Source: Agriotes lineatus
Lineage: Eukaryota > Arthropoda > Insecta > Coleoptera > Elateridae
NCBI GenBank assembly: GCA_940337035.1
Contig: CALNHX010001062.1
Coordinates: 62,001-126,000 of the forward strand
Direction: 5' to 3'
DNA: 64,000 bases
Notes under the pieces: model-generated
What the model was told of the DNA's origin: nothing
Seen by the model: the letters and a program-made list of their open reading frames with translations, nothing else
The model's database searches: none
Translations under genes and position numbers: made by a program
Shown: piece by piece, positions 1 to 10,856 of the stretch
Position numbering within the stretch: position 1 is the stretch's first letter
Layout: every line of letters starts with the position of its first letter

Positions 1-600
1 TCTCTGTTCCAACGCTGTTATTGCTTTTGAGGGGGATACTGTGCATGGTATTGGGGTAACTTGACTACAAATTAATATTGTTATAGCTCCACGTTGCGGC
101 GTCTTTTTATTTAACATGCTATATCCCCCTTTAGACTACTGTTTTTATTTATGCTATCTAATTTATTTAATTTAATCAGCGCAGTAGCAAGGTGGCATTT
201 TCTAAAATACAAACGTGATTTATTGATTACTTTCACATTATAGATTTACTGGTATTTACAATTTTCCAGCTAAATATGAGTACTAACTTGTTTATTTACT
301 ATTTGGAGTAAGGTTAGGAAATCTGTAATTTTTAATATATCTTCTATTAGGCCCCTTTCAAACGTGAATACTGTATGCGAGACTCAGTATGCGGGAGTGG
401 GATACAGAATCGCGGTGAAAAATTCCAAAGGGGTGCAGGAAAGCTGGCGAGCTATAAAAAAAAACTAGTTCATTCTAGTGAGCGAGCGGTTCTTAGAAAT
501 GAACCATGTTGTGCATATCCAGTACAAATACAAATTATTATTATTTAGTAAGTAGTTACTCACATAACTTACATTGATTGAAATCACAAAACAATACCTA
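1..600. other. AT-rich sequence, no feature seen
   Basis: No reading frame, repeat or RNA gene could be supported here. A slightly GC-richer patch near 360-450 has no recognisable content. Confidence 0.5.
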
Positions 601-783
601 TAGTCCATTTACTTGACATCTGCACTGTCAGTGTCAAAATTTAAAAAAATTCTTGACTATACCTCAAAAATTAAATGTGTTTTTTATTAGACTGTACAGT
701 AATTTAATTGTTAAAATGTGAAAAATAGCAGTGGTGCCAACATAATGTCAGTTTGACAGTGCAGATGTCAAGTAAATGGACTA
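601..783. mobile_element. 183-bp MITE with TA target duplication
   Basis: The two ends are perfect inverted repeats of about 30 bp: TAGTCCATTTACTTGACATC reads inward from 601 and its complement ends at 783. Both ends are flanked by TA (599-600 and 784-785), as expected of Tc1/mariner-type elements. The interior is AT-rich and has no coding capacity, so this is a non-autonomous element. Confidence 0.8.
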
Positions 784-931
784 TAATTTATTGAAACGCT
801 CAAATCTTGTAAAACAGCTGAGTTGACACGGTCGCCATTTTCGGGACCGCTGCCGCCAACATTTCGCTAGGGGAATCTAGTTACTTCCGGTAAATGGTCA
901 GTCTCTCATTTCTAGGGTCTCTAGTTCTAGG

Positions 932-2186
932 TACAGTGACTATATACAAGACAGTGTGGCCATACGATTGTTGGCCGCCATTAACAGGCAAATTTGAGGG
1001 TAGAGATATACAGTGCCTTTCGAAATAATCGAACGTTTTTGAGTGGTCATTATTTTGGCGCTAGTTATTTTAACTAGTTGATGTTAGTTACACGTGCAGT
1101 GTTATTTTTGGACACTGACATTTCTCATTGGCGTTGGTTCGTAGTGCTTTAAGGTGTTACATGAAGTTTACAACCGGTTTTAGTTATGGCAGTTTACAAT
1201 ACAGCTAAATGCCGTCTTCCTGTTCCCTGTCTCCAAACCTCCCTGTTCTGTGCTTGGTCTTCTTCCAGGTTCCTCCATGGCTCTCCGAATACCCTCATTC
1301 CACGGTTTGCGTGGTCTACCTCTTTTTTTCTTAACCGGCGGCGACCATTGAAAGATCTTCATAAGCCACGTCGTCTCCTCCATTCTCCAATTCTGTCCAG
1401 AACTGATTCTGGTGCCTCCATTCTGCGTCTTATTTCCTCGTTCGTCACTCTATCTCGTCTCGATACCTTTGCGCTTTTTCGTCCATTTGAACTGTGTTTA
1501 GTCTTCGTTTCATTTCCGCTGTTACAGTCCATACCTCACTGCCATAACATAGCACCGACTCTACCATTACTTTACCTATTCTTTTTTTTTGTTAGAGATA
1601 GTATTGTCCCATTAAATTGATTTTAAGTACTTTGTACTATTCGAGTTCTGATCTCTTCTGTTCCCAAACCTTTTTCATCGATTGTATTGTAGCACCGAGG
1701 TATTTAAACGTTTCTACTTGTCTTACTGCGACATCTTCATTTATTAAGACTTCATATTGTGCTTTCGAGTTGACTACTAAATACTCCGTTTCCTCTAAAC
1801 TTATGCTAAGGTCCCATTTATCGTAGCACCGATGTAATCTCTTTATCATACATTCCAAGTCGAACGCATCTTGTGCTATTACAACAATAGCATAATTATA
1901 CATTGTCACATGTAAATACTGTGCAGAATATTAGTTTTTCAGGGCAATAGATGATAAAATTTGACCCGCTTGTGACGCTAATGAATTATTTGACACTGAC
2001 AATTTACAATTGTCAGATTTGAAAGGTTTTATTTTCTTCCATAACCAAATGAACAGGTTCTACCAACCTCTTTTAGAAAAACTTAAAAGTAACTAAATAT
2101 TTTGCCTGTTAATGGCGGATATTCGCGTCGACCAATAGCGGCGAAGACGTCCCTATGGCCACACTGTCTTGTATATAGCCACTGTA
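932..2186. mobile_element. Inverted-repeat element with 8-bp GTTCTAGG duplication, carrying a LINE fragment
   Basis: The ends match in inverted orientation: TACAGTGACTATATACAAGA from 932, and the complement of a near-identical sequence ending at 2186. The match continues inward past a GTGGCCAT block and a GCCGCCATTAACAGGCAAA block. The element is flanked on both sides by GTTCTAGG (924-931 and 2187-2194), an 8-bp target duplication. It has no transposase, but the middle is occupied by a minus-strand RTE LINE fragment. The right-hand GTTCTAGG also starts the next element at 2195, so the two lie end to end. Superfamily is unproven; 8-bp duplications fit hAT or P. Confidence 0.7.
1165..1915 (-). 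pseudogene. RTE-type LINE reverse transcriptase, C-terminal fragment
   Basis: Read on the minus strand, the upper part (about 1909-1637) gives the end of the palm and thumb of a LINE reverse transcriptase, ending in a YLGATIQS motif. The lower part, in other frames, gives a LCYGSEVWT-like motif and then a C-terminal tail with GRPRKPWNEGIRRAMEE. This tail is typical of the RTE proteins often mislabelled as craniofacial development protein 2-like in insects. Several stops and frameshifts separate the pieces, and the catalytic FADD motif and endonuclease are absent. It is a dead fragment lying inside the surrounding inverted-repeat element. Confidence 0.75.
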
Positions 2187-2194
2187 GTTCTAGG

Positions 2195-3022
2195 TAGAGT
2201 ACCTGTATATAGTAAGAGTAGGGCAAACGATGACATTTAGGGATCCATGAAGCGAAGTTAGTCACAATTTCACAATCTACTACATTAATAGAATGAAGGG
2301 ATTCATCCGGTGAAGTTAGTTACAACTGTCATAGGTTATAGTTGACTATAAATTATTTAATATTTAGTCGTGGTAAGAAGTTGAAACTATATGTGCTTTA
2401 TGGCATGTAATACACTTTTATTTATTAACTAGTAAATACAGTGGTGTTAAGCTAACTTTATATTAATTTGCTGTTCACATCTACACATGATGAACATAGA
2501 TTGAATAATATTTAAATGTAGGACTCCAAATAGTGATTCAATCTTAACATTTTATACTGGCTTGCTTCCATCTACCTGTAATAACTCCTAAAAGTAAGGA
2601 TTAATGAAATAAAAAGAAAATTAAGATGACACTAGTTTTTCTACCTAACATGAAAACTAAAGCTTACTCCAAATTCCCTCTGATTCTTTCCAAAATGATT
2701 TTCACATATTCTTGGTCATTTGGATTTATAATTTTCTCTGTCAATGGTGTTTAACAAAATTTGTTTTGTTGCTTGAGTTTTCAGTATGCTTACAGGATGT
2801 ATACCATTTTCTGAACGGTTATTACACACCGGCACGCAACAACCGGTCATGATAATGAAATATGTACTTACTTCGAAAGTGCAATGAATCTGACAATTTC
2901 AATGTCACTAATGCAAAAAAGCGAAAGCACACGTGCCAACTAAATTTTTTAATTCTAATCGGATCCAAAAGGGATCCAACCAATGAAATGATGTTGCCGC
3001 GTTTGCTCTACTCTTACTATAT
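2195..3022. mobile_element. Inverted-repeat element of the TAGAG...GGGCAAAC family, right end disrupted
   Basis: The left end starts with TAGAGTACCTGTATATAGTA right after GTTCTAGG. It continues through a GAGTAGGGCAAAC block and a GGGATCC site. The right arm (about 2966-3022) is the inverted counterpart, running GGGATCC, GTTTGCTCTACTC, TTACTATATA. The expected last bases and second GTTCTAGG are missing because a mariner-type MITE starts there at 3023. The interior (about 2260-2960) is AT-rich and non-coding. Confidence 0.6.
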
Positions 3023-3613
3023 AGGGTGATTCGAGAGGAAGTGGCAATATTTTGAAGACATATCGAGGAAGTCAAAATAAGCAAAATAAATTCATATGTT
3101 CAAGTCCGATTTTCATTTGTTTCGGAGATATTTTGATTAATTGTATAATTTAAAAAGCAAACAAAAATTTATTACAAAATGAATTACAAAAATAAACAAA
3201 ATAGCATTAATTTACGACAAATTTTCGAAAACGCCACCGCCCACTTCAATACATTTATTTGCGCGTTTATAGACTGCACTAGTAGCGAGTTTCAATAAAC
3301 GATTGTTCGCTCTAATGATAGCGATTCGGAAAACGACGTCGATACTCCTCCACTGCACGAACATTACTACCATTACAGAACGCATAGACAAATATCATAT
3401 CGGCATATTCTTTATGACTAAATTTGTGAGGCATTTTTACAACTTCATAAAACTAATGTTGAACAACTGTCACTTTGAGATTTGACATTTTAAGAAAAAG
3501 TCAATTATCCCTGAAACAAATGAAAATCGGACTTAAACATATGAGCTTATTTTGCTTAGTTTGGCTTCCTCGACATGTCCTCAAAATATTGCCACTTCCT
3601 CCCGAATCACCCT
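3023..3613. mobile_element. Mariner-type MITE with about 105-bp terminal inverted repeats
   Basis: The left end reads AGGGTGATTCGAGAGGAAGT; the right end is its inverted copy (ACTTCCTCCCGAATCACCCT). The match extends about 105 bp inward with few mismatches, through a GTCCGATTTTCATTTGTTTC block. Flanks are TA-rich (TATA), consistent with a TA target. The middle keeps both ends of a transposase gene on the minus strand, so this is an internally deleted copy of a full transposon. Confidence 0.85.
3212..3434 (-). pseudogene. Internally deleted mariner-like (DUF4817-type) transposase
   Basis: The frame starts with ATG at 3434 and runs 40 codons to a stop at 3312-3314. It gives the helix-turn-helix start typical of insect transposases with a DUF4817 domain; key motifs are [21 protein letters not shown]. 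In another frame the next 35 codons (about 3318-3212) encode the conserved C-terminus, with AVYKRANKCIEVGGGVFENL before the stop. The whole catalytic core between these pieces is deleted and the join is out of frame. Seen directly: both terminal motifs. Known: this N/C signature belongs to Tc1/mariner-type transposases. Inferred: the MITE arose by one internal deletion. Confidence 0.8.
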
Positions 3614-4579
3614 TATAAGCCGTTCACGATCTTTTTGGGTCAGGTGAGGCTATGACCATCTGGTAATTTTGTTGGCAATACCTCTGTGGCAACTAAACTC
3701 CCTAATGGAAATTGACACTTTTTGTGTTAGGTTAGGTTGTTTTCAGTTTAAGGTTATATTTTCTGAGTAGGTACATTGTTGCCAGATCTATGTTTACATT
3801 AGGGATGAAAAATTTAAATGACTTGATAATTGACGAAAGAAACGAAAATGAGAAATAATGCATAAGAAAACCATTCGATATTAATGTTTATTGCAATTTG
3901 GATAAGAATTGTGTACATGATATGAATATGCCACTTTATTTTACATGCTTGCTGCATGCTTGCTCACTGGGTGGTGTGAAATGATAAAGACATCACAAAC
4001 TGATGCCAAATAAATTTAGTAGAGCAATTAAGCAATATTGGGCTTATAGAAATTAACATGTGAAAAATATAAATATCTTGTCAAATGGATGGCTGGCTGA
4101 TTTACCTTCATGTTGAGTTTCACATCTGCTACATAACATTTCAACACTAAAATAGTAATACGTCGGTAGGTAGTAAATTATTATACATTATTACGCTGGA
4201 TTATTGTTTTTCCTTTCCAAAATTTTATCATAGTTCGTTTCAGTGATAATATACAGGTAGGTAGTACTCGTTCAGAAGATCGGAGATAATTTTACACTGC
4301 CTCCACATGGAATGCAGGATATCTAGTTTTAAAGAGCTGGTACATTTTTTCAATATTTAAGTTGCTACCCAGGTAATATACTTTACGACCAGAATGACTC
4401 TTTTAGGGAATGATTTGATATGTTCTCTCATACGCAATATTGCTTCTTTGGGATATGCATTTCCGCTAACACTTTTTCTAGGAATATCACTCATTTTTAA
4501 CTCAAGGTAGACACTGCCACTATTACAATACCCTCGAAGATCCACAACAACTGCCACCAGCAATAATCACAGAATACAA
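3614..4579. other. AT-rich intergenic sequence
   Basis: I see no supported gene. A minus-strand open frame at 4357-4563 (68 codons) has no recognisable motif and looks like chance. Confidence 0.5.
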
Positions 4580-6060
4580 ACTAAACCCCATAATCAGTGT
4601 CGCACTGGCCCACCGGGCAACCGGGCAAATGCCCGGTAGGCCAATCCAGTTTGGAGGCCAAACTGTCGAGCCTATGGTGACTGTGACTAAACCAATCACG
4701 ACCCCTGATCACAACACTGATAGTGATGACAACGAAAATCACAAAGGGTGCTTGTGCGGGCTGTGAGCAGCGGCGGCGGCAACGTCGGCGGCAGTGCTGA
4801 TCTCCTTGGCGGAGGCGGCGGTTGGCGAAAGTGGCTTTCCAAAGACGGCAGGCAGCAGAGTCCAATGCGTAGGATTGGCTCTAAGTCCCCGAGGGTGATA
4901 GGCTCTGGAGAGGCGGGAGCTGCTAACTGGTCCTGGAAGCTAAAGTGGCTCGAACTCCAAGTCCCACGAAGACGGCAGACAGCTAAGTCCAGTGAAACGG
5001 ATCGGCTCTAAGTCCACGAAGATGCGGCAGACAGCTAAGTCCAGTAGATGAAACGGCTGGTGGTCCTGGAAGCTGAAGTGGCTGCTGGTGGACTCTCCTT
5101 GGCTGAGTGATTTCTTACTGCCAGCGTCTGACTATTTAAAGGAGCCAGTCCTTTGTCCAACGCGATCTCGACGCTCATTGGTCGAAGTAGAAGGGATGTT
5201 TTGCCCGATTTCGATATATTTCGGATTTATAGCGTTTAATTGAGCGGCGTGATCAATTATCGACTTGATTTGAGTCGTAATCAAAAGTTGTTGAAATGGC
5301 GATTCTAACGACACCCAATTTGCTATGTTTTGAGTAAAAATTAGCTCAACTTGGAATTTTTAATTCCGTGTTCCGCGTAACGCTTAATTAAGCATTACTC
5401 TTATGGCGTATGTTCAAAAGTTTATTATGCTTCGATCGGTTGCGCGCTATTTTTATAAGACTTTTGAGACCAATTACGCTTTTCTGGGATGCTTCCTTCC
5501 GTTGATTATACTTTAATTTGTAATATTGTATCCTTGCCCGCTGTATTTTGTCGTGGCCCCGATTTCTCCGTTACAAAGATGCGTTTCTGCTGGGCCGCTG
5601 AATTTTCGGCCGCTCTCTCGGGCGCGCTCGGGCCGCATGTATTTGCTGTCTGATGGAAAAATTGCTTTTACTCCACCTGTATATGTGCTAGCGCCCTGGT
5701 GTTTGTTTTATTAGGTGGCGGTTGATTTTTCCTTTCGGCAGGTACCCTTATGTGGGGTTTTGGATTTGGCGCACTCTGATTTAAGAGCGTTTTAGTGATC
5801 GAACTTGGTTTATTAATTTTCGCTGCGGCGCCGTTTGGTCGGCTTCCGTTGTTTAGGTTTGGCGATCCGTTGGCCCTTTTATTGCAGCGGTTTATACTTG
5901 CGAATTGGGGGCTTCTTTGAGTTCGCGTGCCGCGATTTATTGTTTTATGGGGGTAACGGTTTTCTTACAATTTTTGTAGGATCGAGGCGATTTGCTGGTG
6001 AACAGATGTTTGAGCTCTTTGTTTCGTTCGCCGTGTACTTGGCGACGTAAATTTCCTTTG
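4580..6060. other. GC-richer island with local repeats, unclassified
   Basis: Base composition changes sharply here: GC-rich patches at about 4600-5130 and 5530-6050 sit in an otherwise AT-rich region. The left edge has hairpin-forming CCGGGCAACCGGGCAAATGC, which looks like a transposon end. Between 4860 and 5085 a block with GGCTCTAAGTCC, CGGCAGACAGCTAAGTCCAG and GGTCCTGGAAGCT is partly duplicated. No frame resembles a known protein. It could be the leader or LTR of an uncharacterised retroelement or a decayed transposon; I cannot decide. Confidence 0.3.
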
Positions 6061-7125
6061 TTGCCTTGTTCTGTTCACTGTTTCATATTAGCCTTTAGCA
6101 AACTATTTTATTAATAAAAATGGTACAATTAAGCGAGACACAGATAATTGAATTTTTTATTATTTATTATTGTATTTTTCAATTGCTTTTTTAAATTACA
6201 ATAAAAACGAATGTGCCGTCAATCAATTTTCGTCAAACGTAGGTAACTAGATTTATTTTACTCATTTCATAGGTTTTTAATATTTAAACTTTAAGACCAT
6301 TTTTTTCGATTTTTTTCAGATGTAACATATTGAAAATTTTATATCATTGAAAACAACATAAAAAGTACTACCAAAATCAATAATAAAAAAAAGTCGTAGC
6401 AACATAAAGGTGAACTTATCCGTTACTGTATTTCCACACTGTATAGCAATTTGTACTAGCCTACAAATACTTACTGACATTATCATGCACCCAAGTAGCT
6501 TGTGAAAGTGTAATTTCTACAGTGCTAGGGGCTTTTTTTATTGCAAGAAAGGCTAGAATGTTTTCTAATTTTGAATGTGGAGTGTGATCTATTCCAAAGC
6601 TTAAATTTCGACGAAATCATGACAAGTTCGTAAATAGATCAGTCTCTTGAAAATCAAAATTATTGATGTGATTCATATTGTTAAGTATAATTATTATAAT
6701 GGAATAGAGTATAAACATTTCAATTATAATTGTTCCAAACTCAAAGTTTATAAATCGTAATAGATACAGAATATTTTTTTCGTTATTTGTTTGAATTTCA
6801 ATGTTTATAAGAATAGAATAATTACCTACCTCCTACCTATTTCATTTTTTCGTTACCTTGTTTCATGTTTAAATTTTTAAGTTATTGGAATATTTTTTTA
6901 CGACCAACCGCAAAATATGTGGTTTCTGGAGAATTTTTTCGCCAAAAAGTAACGTTTTGCCGGTCAAGACCGGAAAAAACCAGGTACCGGTAATAGTATA
7001 TTACAGCCCGAGATGGGAAGTGTTTCATTACTGTCGAGAGATTAGTTAGCTGATTGAGACGCGAAGCGTCGAAATCAGCTATTATCTCGAGACTAAGGAA
7101 ACTTCCTGTCGAGGTTTGTATACTA
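6061..7125. other. AT-rich sequence, no gene seen
   Basis: Very AT-rich to about 6900. A short GC-richer block near 6950-7110 (GCCGGTCAAGACCGG and a GACGCGAAGCGTCGAAATC hairpin) is probably another transposon scrap. Confidence 0.4.
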
Positions 7126-7384
7126 TTTTATTCGCAACCACTTTATTCTAAACAATAATTGGAAAAATTATTATATTATGATACGACAGGTTGCGACGCG
7201 CATGAATGGATCAACAAGATTCCCAGTATTTCTACCTACTCAGCGGTCGGGAATGTACTTCCCGCACTCACTTTCCGCACTTGAACGGGAAGTGAGTGCG
7301 GGAAGTAGCGGGCTGAAATGTACGACTTCCCTCACTCAAATGAGGCAGGAATGTTAACATTACATATATGGTTGCGAATAAAAG
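7126..7384. repeat. 259-bp foldback repeat
   Basis: TTTTATTCGCAACCA at 7126-7140 has an exact inverted partner TGGTTGCGAATAAAA at 7370-7384. The interior contains a strong hairpin at about 7256-7308 built on ACTTCCCGCACTCACTT and its inverse. It has no coding capacity. A MITE is likely, but I found no clear target duplication. Confidence 0.5.
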
Positions 7385-7553
7385 CTTTTGCCGGTCCCTG
7401 ATTCCTTCGTTACTATGGACTCAAGTGTGTGTTATTGTTTGGATAAGTCAAATGATAAATACTAATGTCATATTTTTTGTTAGTTTGCGAAAGTGAATTT
7501 GCAAGTTTGAAAGTATGGATTCGGATGTCGTAAAAAGATATTGTACGATACAC

Positions 7554-7646
7554 GACCGGAAAGTGTTTTGCAGGTCTCCCCAGGGCTCGCCTGCGGCTCG
7601 CCCTGGAATCTACTTGGCTCGACCCGCAAAACACTCCATTCCGGTC
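7554..7646. repeat. 93-bp imperfect palindrome
   Basis: GACCGGAAAGTGTTTTGC at 7554 pairs with GCAAAACACTCCATTCCGGTC ending at 7646. A GGCTCGCCTGCGGCTCGCC core lies between. It is non-coding and probably another foldback element. Confidence 0.5.
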
Positions 7647-7950
7647 TTGTAACGTAAATTACTATGTATTTCCATTCCTCCATCGTTTTCTTTATGGTAG
7701 TTATTGATTTCGTTGTACTTTTACCTGCCATTGCTGGTGAGAGGGGTGCGTTTTGGGTATTCGAGCTCCCTACAATCATAAAAATTTCGCTTGCAGCAGG
7801 GCTTTGTGCCTTCCCCCACGGATTCCCCTTTAGCTAGGAGGCTGTGCCCCCCCCCATGCCTCTTATTTTTACATGTCGAGGCCACATGCATCCTTTGCCA
7901 GGCCAAATTTTGCCAGTCCGACGCTGCCCATAATGACCGACGCACGCAGG

Positions 7951-8095
7951 GAAAATAGTATATTGTTTAACGAGTAACGAAAGTAGCATTTTCTGCAAAC
8001 GAGAGAACAGTTTATCAAACGAGGCGTAGCCGAGTTTGATAATGTTCTCAAGTTGCAGAAAATGCTTTTCGACGAGTAAAACATTATACTTTTTC
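7951..8095. repeat. 145-bp palindrome (foldback element)
   Basis: The left half reads GAAAATAGTATATTGTTTAA, then CGAGTAACGAAAGTAGCATTT and TCTGCAAACGAGAGAACA. The right half is the inverse, ending near 8095. The centre is AAACGAGGCGTAGCCGAGTTT. The sequence can fold over nearly its full length, as in foldback MITEs. It ends directly at the next MITE. Confidence 0.65.
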
Positions 8096-8097
8096 TA

Positions 8098-8444
8098 CCG
8101 GGTGGCCATAAATATCTGAGATCCCGGTAGCCATGGAATTAGCTACTTATAAATGTTGGTTAGCGTTATATTTCAATTACGATAAGTATTGTTACTTATG
8201 TAATGTTATAAAATGCAATAAGAGGAGGGAAATGTGCCCCGGATTCTGCAGTTTAGCCTACGACTCGATTATAAAAATCTCCTGTTCTAACTCGATTACT
8301 TATTGCAATCTGTAATAATTTTTGACAGATAGGAATTTTAGGTGTGATGACATTAATGACATTTAGTTTAGTTAGATTCATCACTTTAATAAAGCGGTGT
8401 TGATTCCAAAGGTAATGTGATATCAGATATTTATGGCCACCCGG
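8098..8444. mobile_element. 347-bp MITE with TA target duplication
   Basis: CCGGGTGGCCATAAATATCT from 8098 has its inverted copy AGATATTTATGGCCACCCGG ending at 8444. TA flanks both ends (8096-8097 and 8445-8446). Open frames inside (up to 66 codons) show no known motif. Confidence 0.8.
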
Positions 8445-8871
8445 TATAACCATGGTTTACTACTACTGTACTAAAACACTACAGTCGGAGAGCAAGGCTA
8501 CTTGATGAAACGTCCTGCCAATTTCGTGATAATTTTTATAACTGTATTTTGCATTTATTACGTTATACACAGTAAATTTACACGTTTTTGTGCTAAATCA
8601 TGTATTTCCATTGTGCTTTGTCAAATTAAATTACAATTGGATATGGAAGAATGCATTGAAAATCTGAAATTGCAACCACTTACTTTCATCACTAGAGACG
8701 AAAGTTAACGTTATGGGATATTCTATCACTGGTCTCGGAACTGGCGTTTTCGGTTGGGGTAAAACGTGACGAAAGTTGTTTATTTTTAAATGGTTATAGA
8801 AAAACGAATTTCTTGCAAAAAGGTCATAAGTCGGCGACTAATGTCCTTTCTGCGTAAAACGCAAACTGATC
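8445..8871. other. Unassigned sequence
   Basis: A 68-codon plus-strand frame at 8502-8708 matches nothing I recognise. No other signal is visible. It may be part of the same decayed transposon as the fragment that follows. Confidence 0.3.
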
Positions 8872-9130
8872 GCAACTGAAAATACTAAAGAAGCAATAGA
8901 TGAACTAAAAAATGTGTCCACACATCTCGAATATGGAATATTGTTTCTGCTTCAGTGGCATTTTTGAGTGGATATGTAGCACGAACAGTTTGCTTAGAAT
9001 CTCGTTTAACCACTTTTTCCTCAAATCCATTGTTAGCTCTTATACGTTTACAAGATTAGGGAGCGTTGAAATACCCTACTAGACGATTTACAGCTTTAAT
9101 AAATCAATTAGTTGATCTAATTTTAAATAT
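8872..9130 (+). pseudogene. Probable C-terminal remnant of a P/THAP9-type transposase
   Basis: Three plus-strand pieces in shifting frames resemble the end of P-superfamily transposases. An alpha-helical piece is ATENTKEAIDELKNV. Next comes a piece with VAFLSGYVARTV, comparable to the YVAGYVIHKTL motif in the intact-looking P-type element at 34.1 kb. The last piece is GALKYPTRRFTALINQLVDL, which resembles the GGLxYPS block of this family. Frameshifts and a stop separate them. The match rests on motif resemblance only, so the family assignment is tentative. Confidence 0.45.
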
Positions 9131-9315
9131 ACTTTCAGTATTTATCTGGACATGCAATCCATCTAAAATTATAACTACGCTACTTATTGAACTACTTGCC
9201 TAATCGGAGTTTTTCATTTGTATGGATCACAGAGATAAAACTTCTATAATAATCCCTGATAAGTTACTCAGACCAATTAGCAAAACACAGGAGCTACACG
9301 GACAGATTAAGTTAC
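9131..9315. other. Flank of the LTR element
   Basis: Short AT-rich sequence with no feature. The last four bases, TTAC (9312-9315), are the target duplication of the adjacent LTR element. Confidence 0.4.
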
Positions 9316-10837
9316 TGTAACGCTAGCCTCCGCGTAAATTATAGTTACACAATAAAAATGTGTTTAATTTACGCATCGCCCAGTCTCGCGTTATCTCAAG
9401 TTACATTTTGCCCGTGATAACAAGCGCGCAGGGACCGACGTCACGTCCAGAGATAACAAGGAAGTACCGAATCGAGTCGTGCGCCGCTATCCCCACTCGC
9501 TATCCCCCACTTGAGAACTTTTCCAGGGCACATAAAAGGAGCTGCACCGTTCAATCGCCACGAGATTCCAGCAGATTTTCCCAGAGATTCTCCAGACCGA
9601 CTGGTAGACCAGACCTAGAGTTCGTTCGAAATGGAAGATTTCCATAAGAAAACCCACTTTGCGAACTTCCTGTTAATTCTCCCAGAGTACGTTTGAAGTG
9701 GACGATTTCTGCTAGAAAACCCACTTTGCGTATTTAAAACATAGTTGATTAACAATCCCGGGGCTCGTTCGAAGTGGAAGATTTCACTAGAAAACCCACT
9801 TTGCGTGCCAGAAATTTCCTGATTAATAAACCCAGAGCTCGCTTGAAGTGGAAGGCTCCGCTAGGAGACCCACTACGTTAGCCCAAAGGGTTTCCCTGTA
9901 AATAATCCCGTTATTAATTAGGTCCAATAATTCCATTAATCATTTTGGCATTAGAAGCCCCGAGATTCAATTCTTGCCCTGCAGACAACTGCCGAAACAT
10001 TTGAATTTCGACCCGAAGCTGTCTATTTTTGATTTCAATACATTCGATTTTAATTCATAATTAAAATAACCCGCATCCGACCTGTAAATTTGTATTCCTG
10101 TTAATTTCAATTCAGCATTGAAATAATCCGCACCTGAACTTTAAACTAGCATTCATCATAATCTCCAGACGTAATCAAAACAGCCCGCACTCAAGCTTTA
10201 GACTTGTATTTTTATTTATATTTGAAACCGTCCGTGCTCAAAGTTAGCAGTCGTTGTAATTTAAATTTGCCAGTCGTAATATAGTCCGAGAGCGCGAGAT
10301 TTCCCCGGCCCGCTTTGGAGGAAAAGCGGCAATATTTGGTCGGCGCTCGGACTCTGAAATAAAAATCATATTTGTTAACGCAATGCGGCCTCTCTAGCTT
10401 AATCGTCTCCGGACATCTCTAAATGAATTTAGAGGCGGGCTTCACCCCCTGAACTATCAGTAAAATCTCTAGAGCCGTGATATGATTTACTGTATAATTA
10501 GCAGACCGTTTAACTCTGTTTTGATTCCAGCTACTGCGCAAGGACCAGTATCAACCGCACGTGCAACGCCTGGTGCTCCGTGCAGATAAGGACGCCGGCT
10601 ATCAGCTCCAACAGTCCACACGGGTTTATTGTTATTTCTTGTGTAAATGAACTTTGGAAATATCTATTTGAAATGTATCGTAGGTAAACATAGTAAACTG
10701 TTTAAATGTATTCCGATGGTGTTTTTGTATGCTAAATTATCATATATCTGAGGAACCAAAATTATCTCCGACTGTTTAATAGCTACCCGACGAGCGTAAA
10801 GTTTAACAACCCTTATGAGAAGGGTCCAGGTGTTACA
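9316..10837 (+). repeat. 5' LTR of the gene-less LTR element
   Basis: This 1522-bp copy matches 12878-14449 but lacks about 50 bp after 9601, where the right copy has an extra stretch before GCTGGTAGACCAGACC. Between about 9615 and 9890 it holds four imperfect repeats of about 80 bp. Each has GAAGTGGAAGATTT followed by AAAACCCACTTTGCG, so each can form a small AGTGG/CCCACT hairpin. An open frame at 9360-9647 is inside the LTR and is not thought to be a gene. Confidence 0.9.
9528..9545 (+). promoter_or_regulatory. Probable LTR promoter (TATA box)
   Basis: GGGCACATAAAAGGAGC has a TATA-like core, with a TTCAATCGCCACG initiator-like sequence about 25 bp downstream. The same arrangement is in the right LTR near 13090. 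Position within the LTR suits the U3/R boundary. This is inference from sequence only. Confidence 0.45.
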
Positions 10838-10838
10838 A

Positions 10839-10856
10839 TGGCGCCCGAGCAGGGAC
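10839..10856 (+). other. Primer-binding site, tRNA-Lys type
   Basis: TGGCGCCCGAGCAGGGAC starts one base after the left LTR. It differs at one position from the well-known 18-base site complementary to the 3' end of tRNA-Lys. This supports reverse transcription primed by a lysine tRNA. Confidence 0.75.

Noticed and set aside
4581..5011. Overlapping 94- and 87-codon frames on opposite strands
   Set aside because: Both are basic, GC-repeat translations without a domain or start context.
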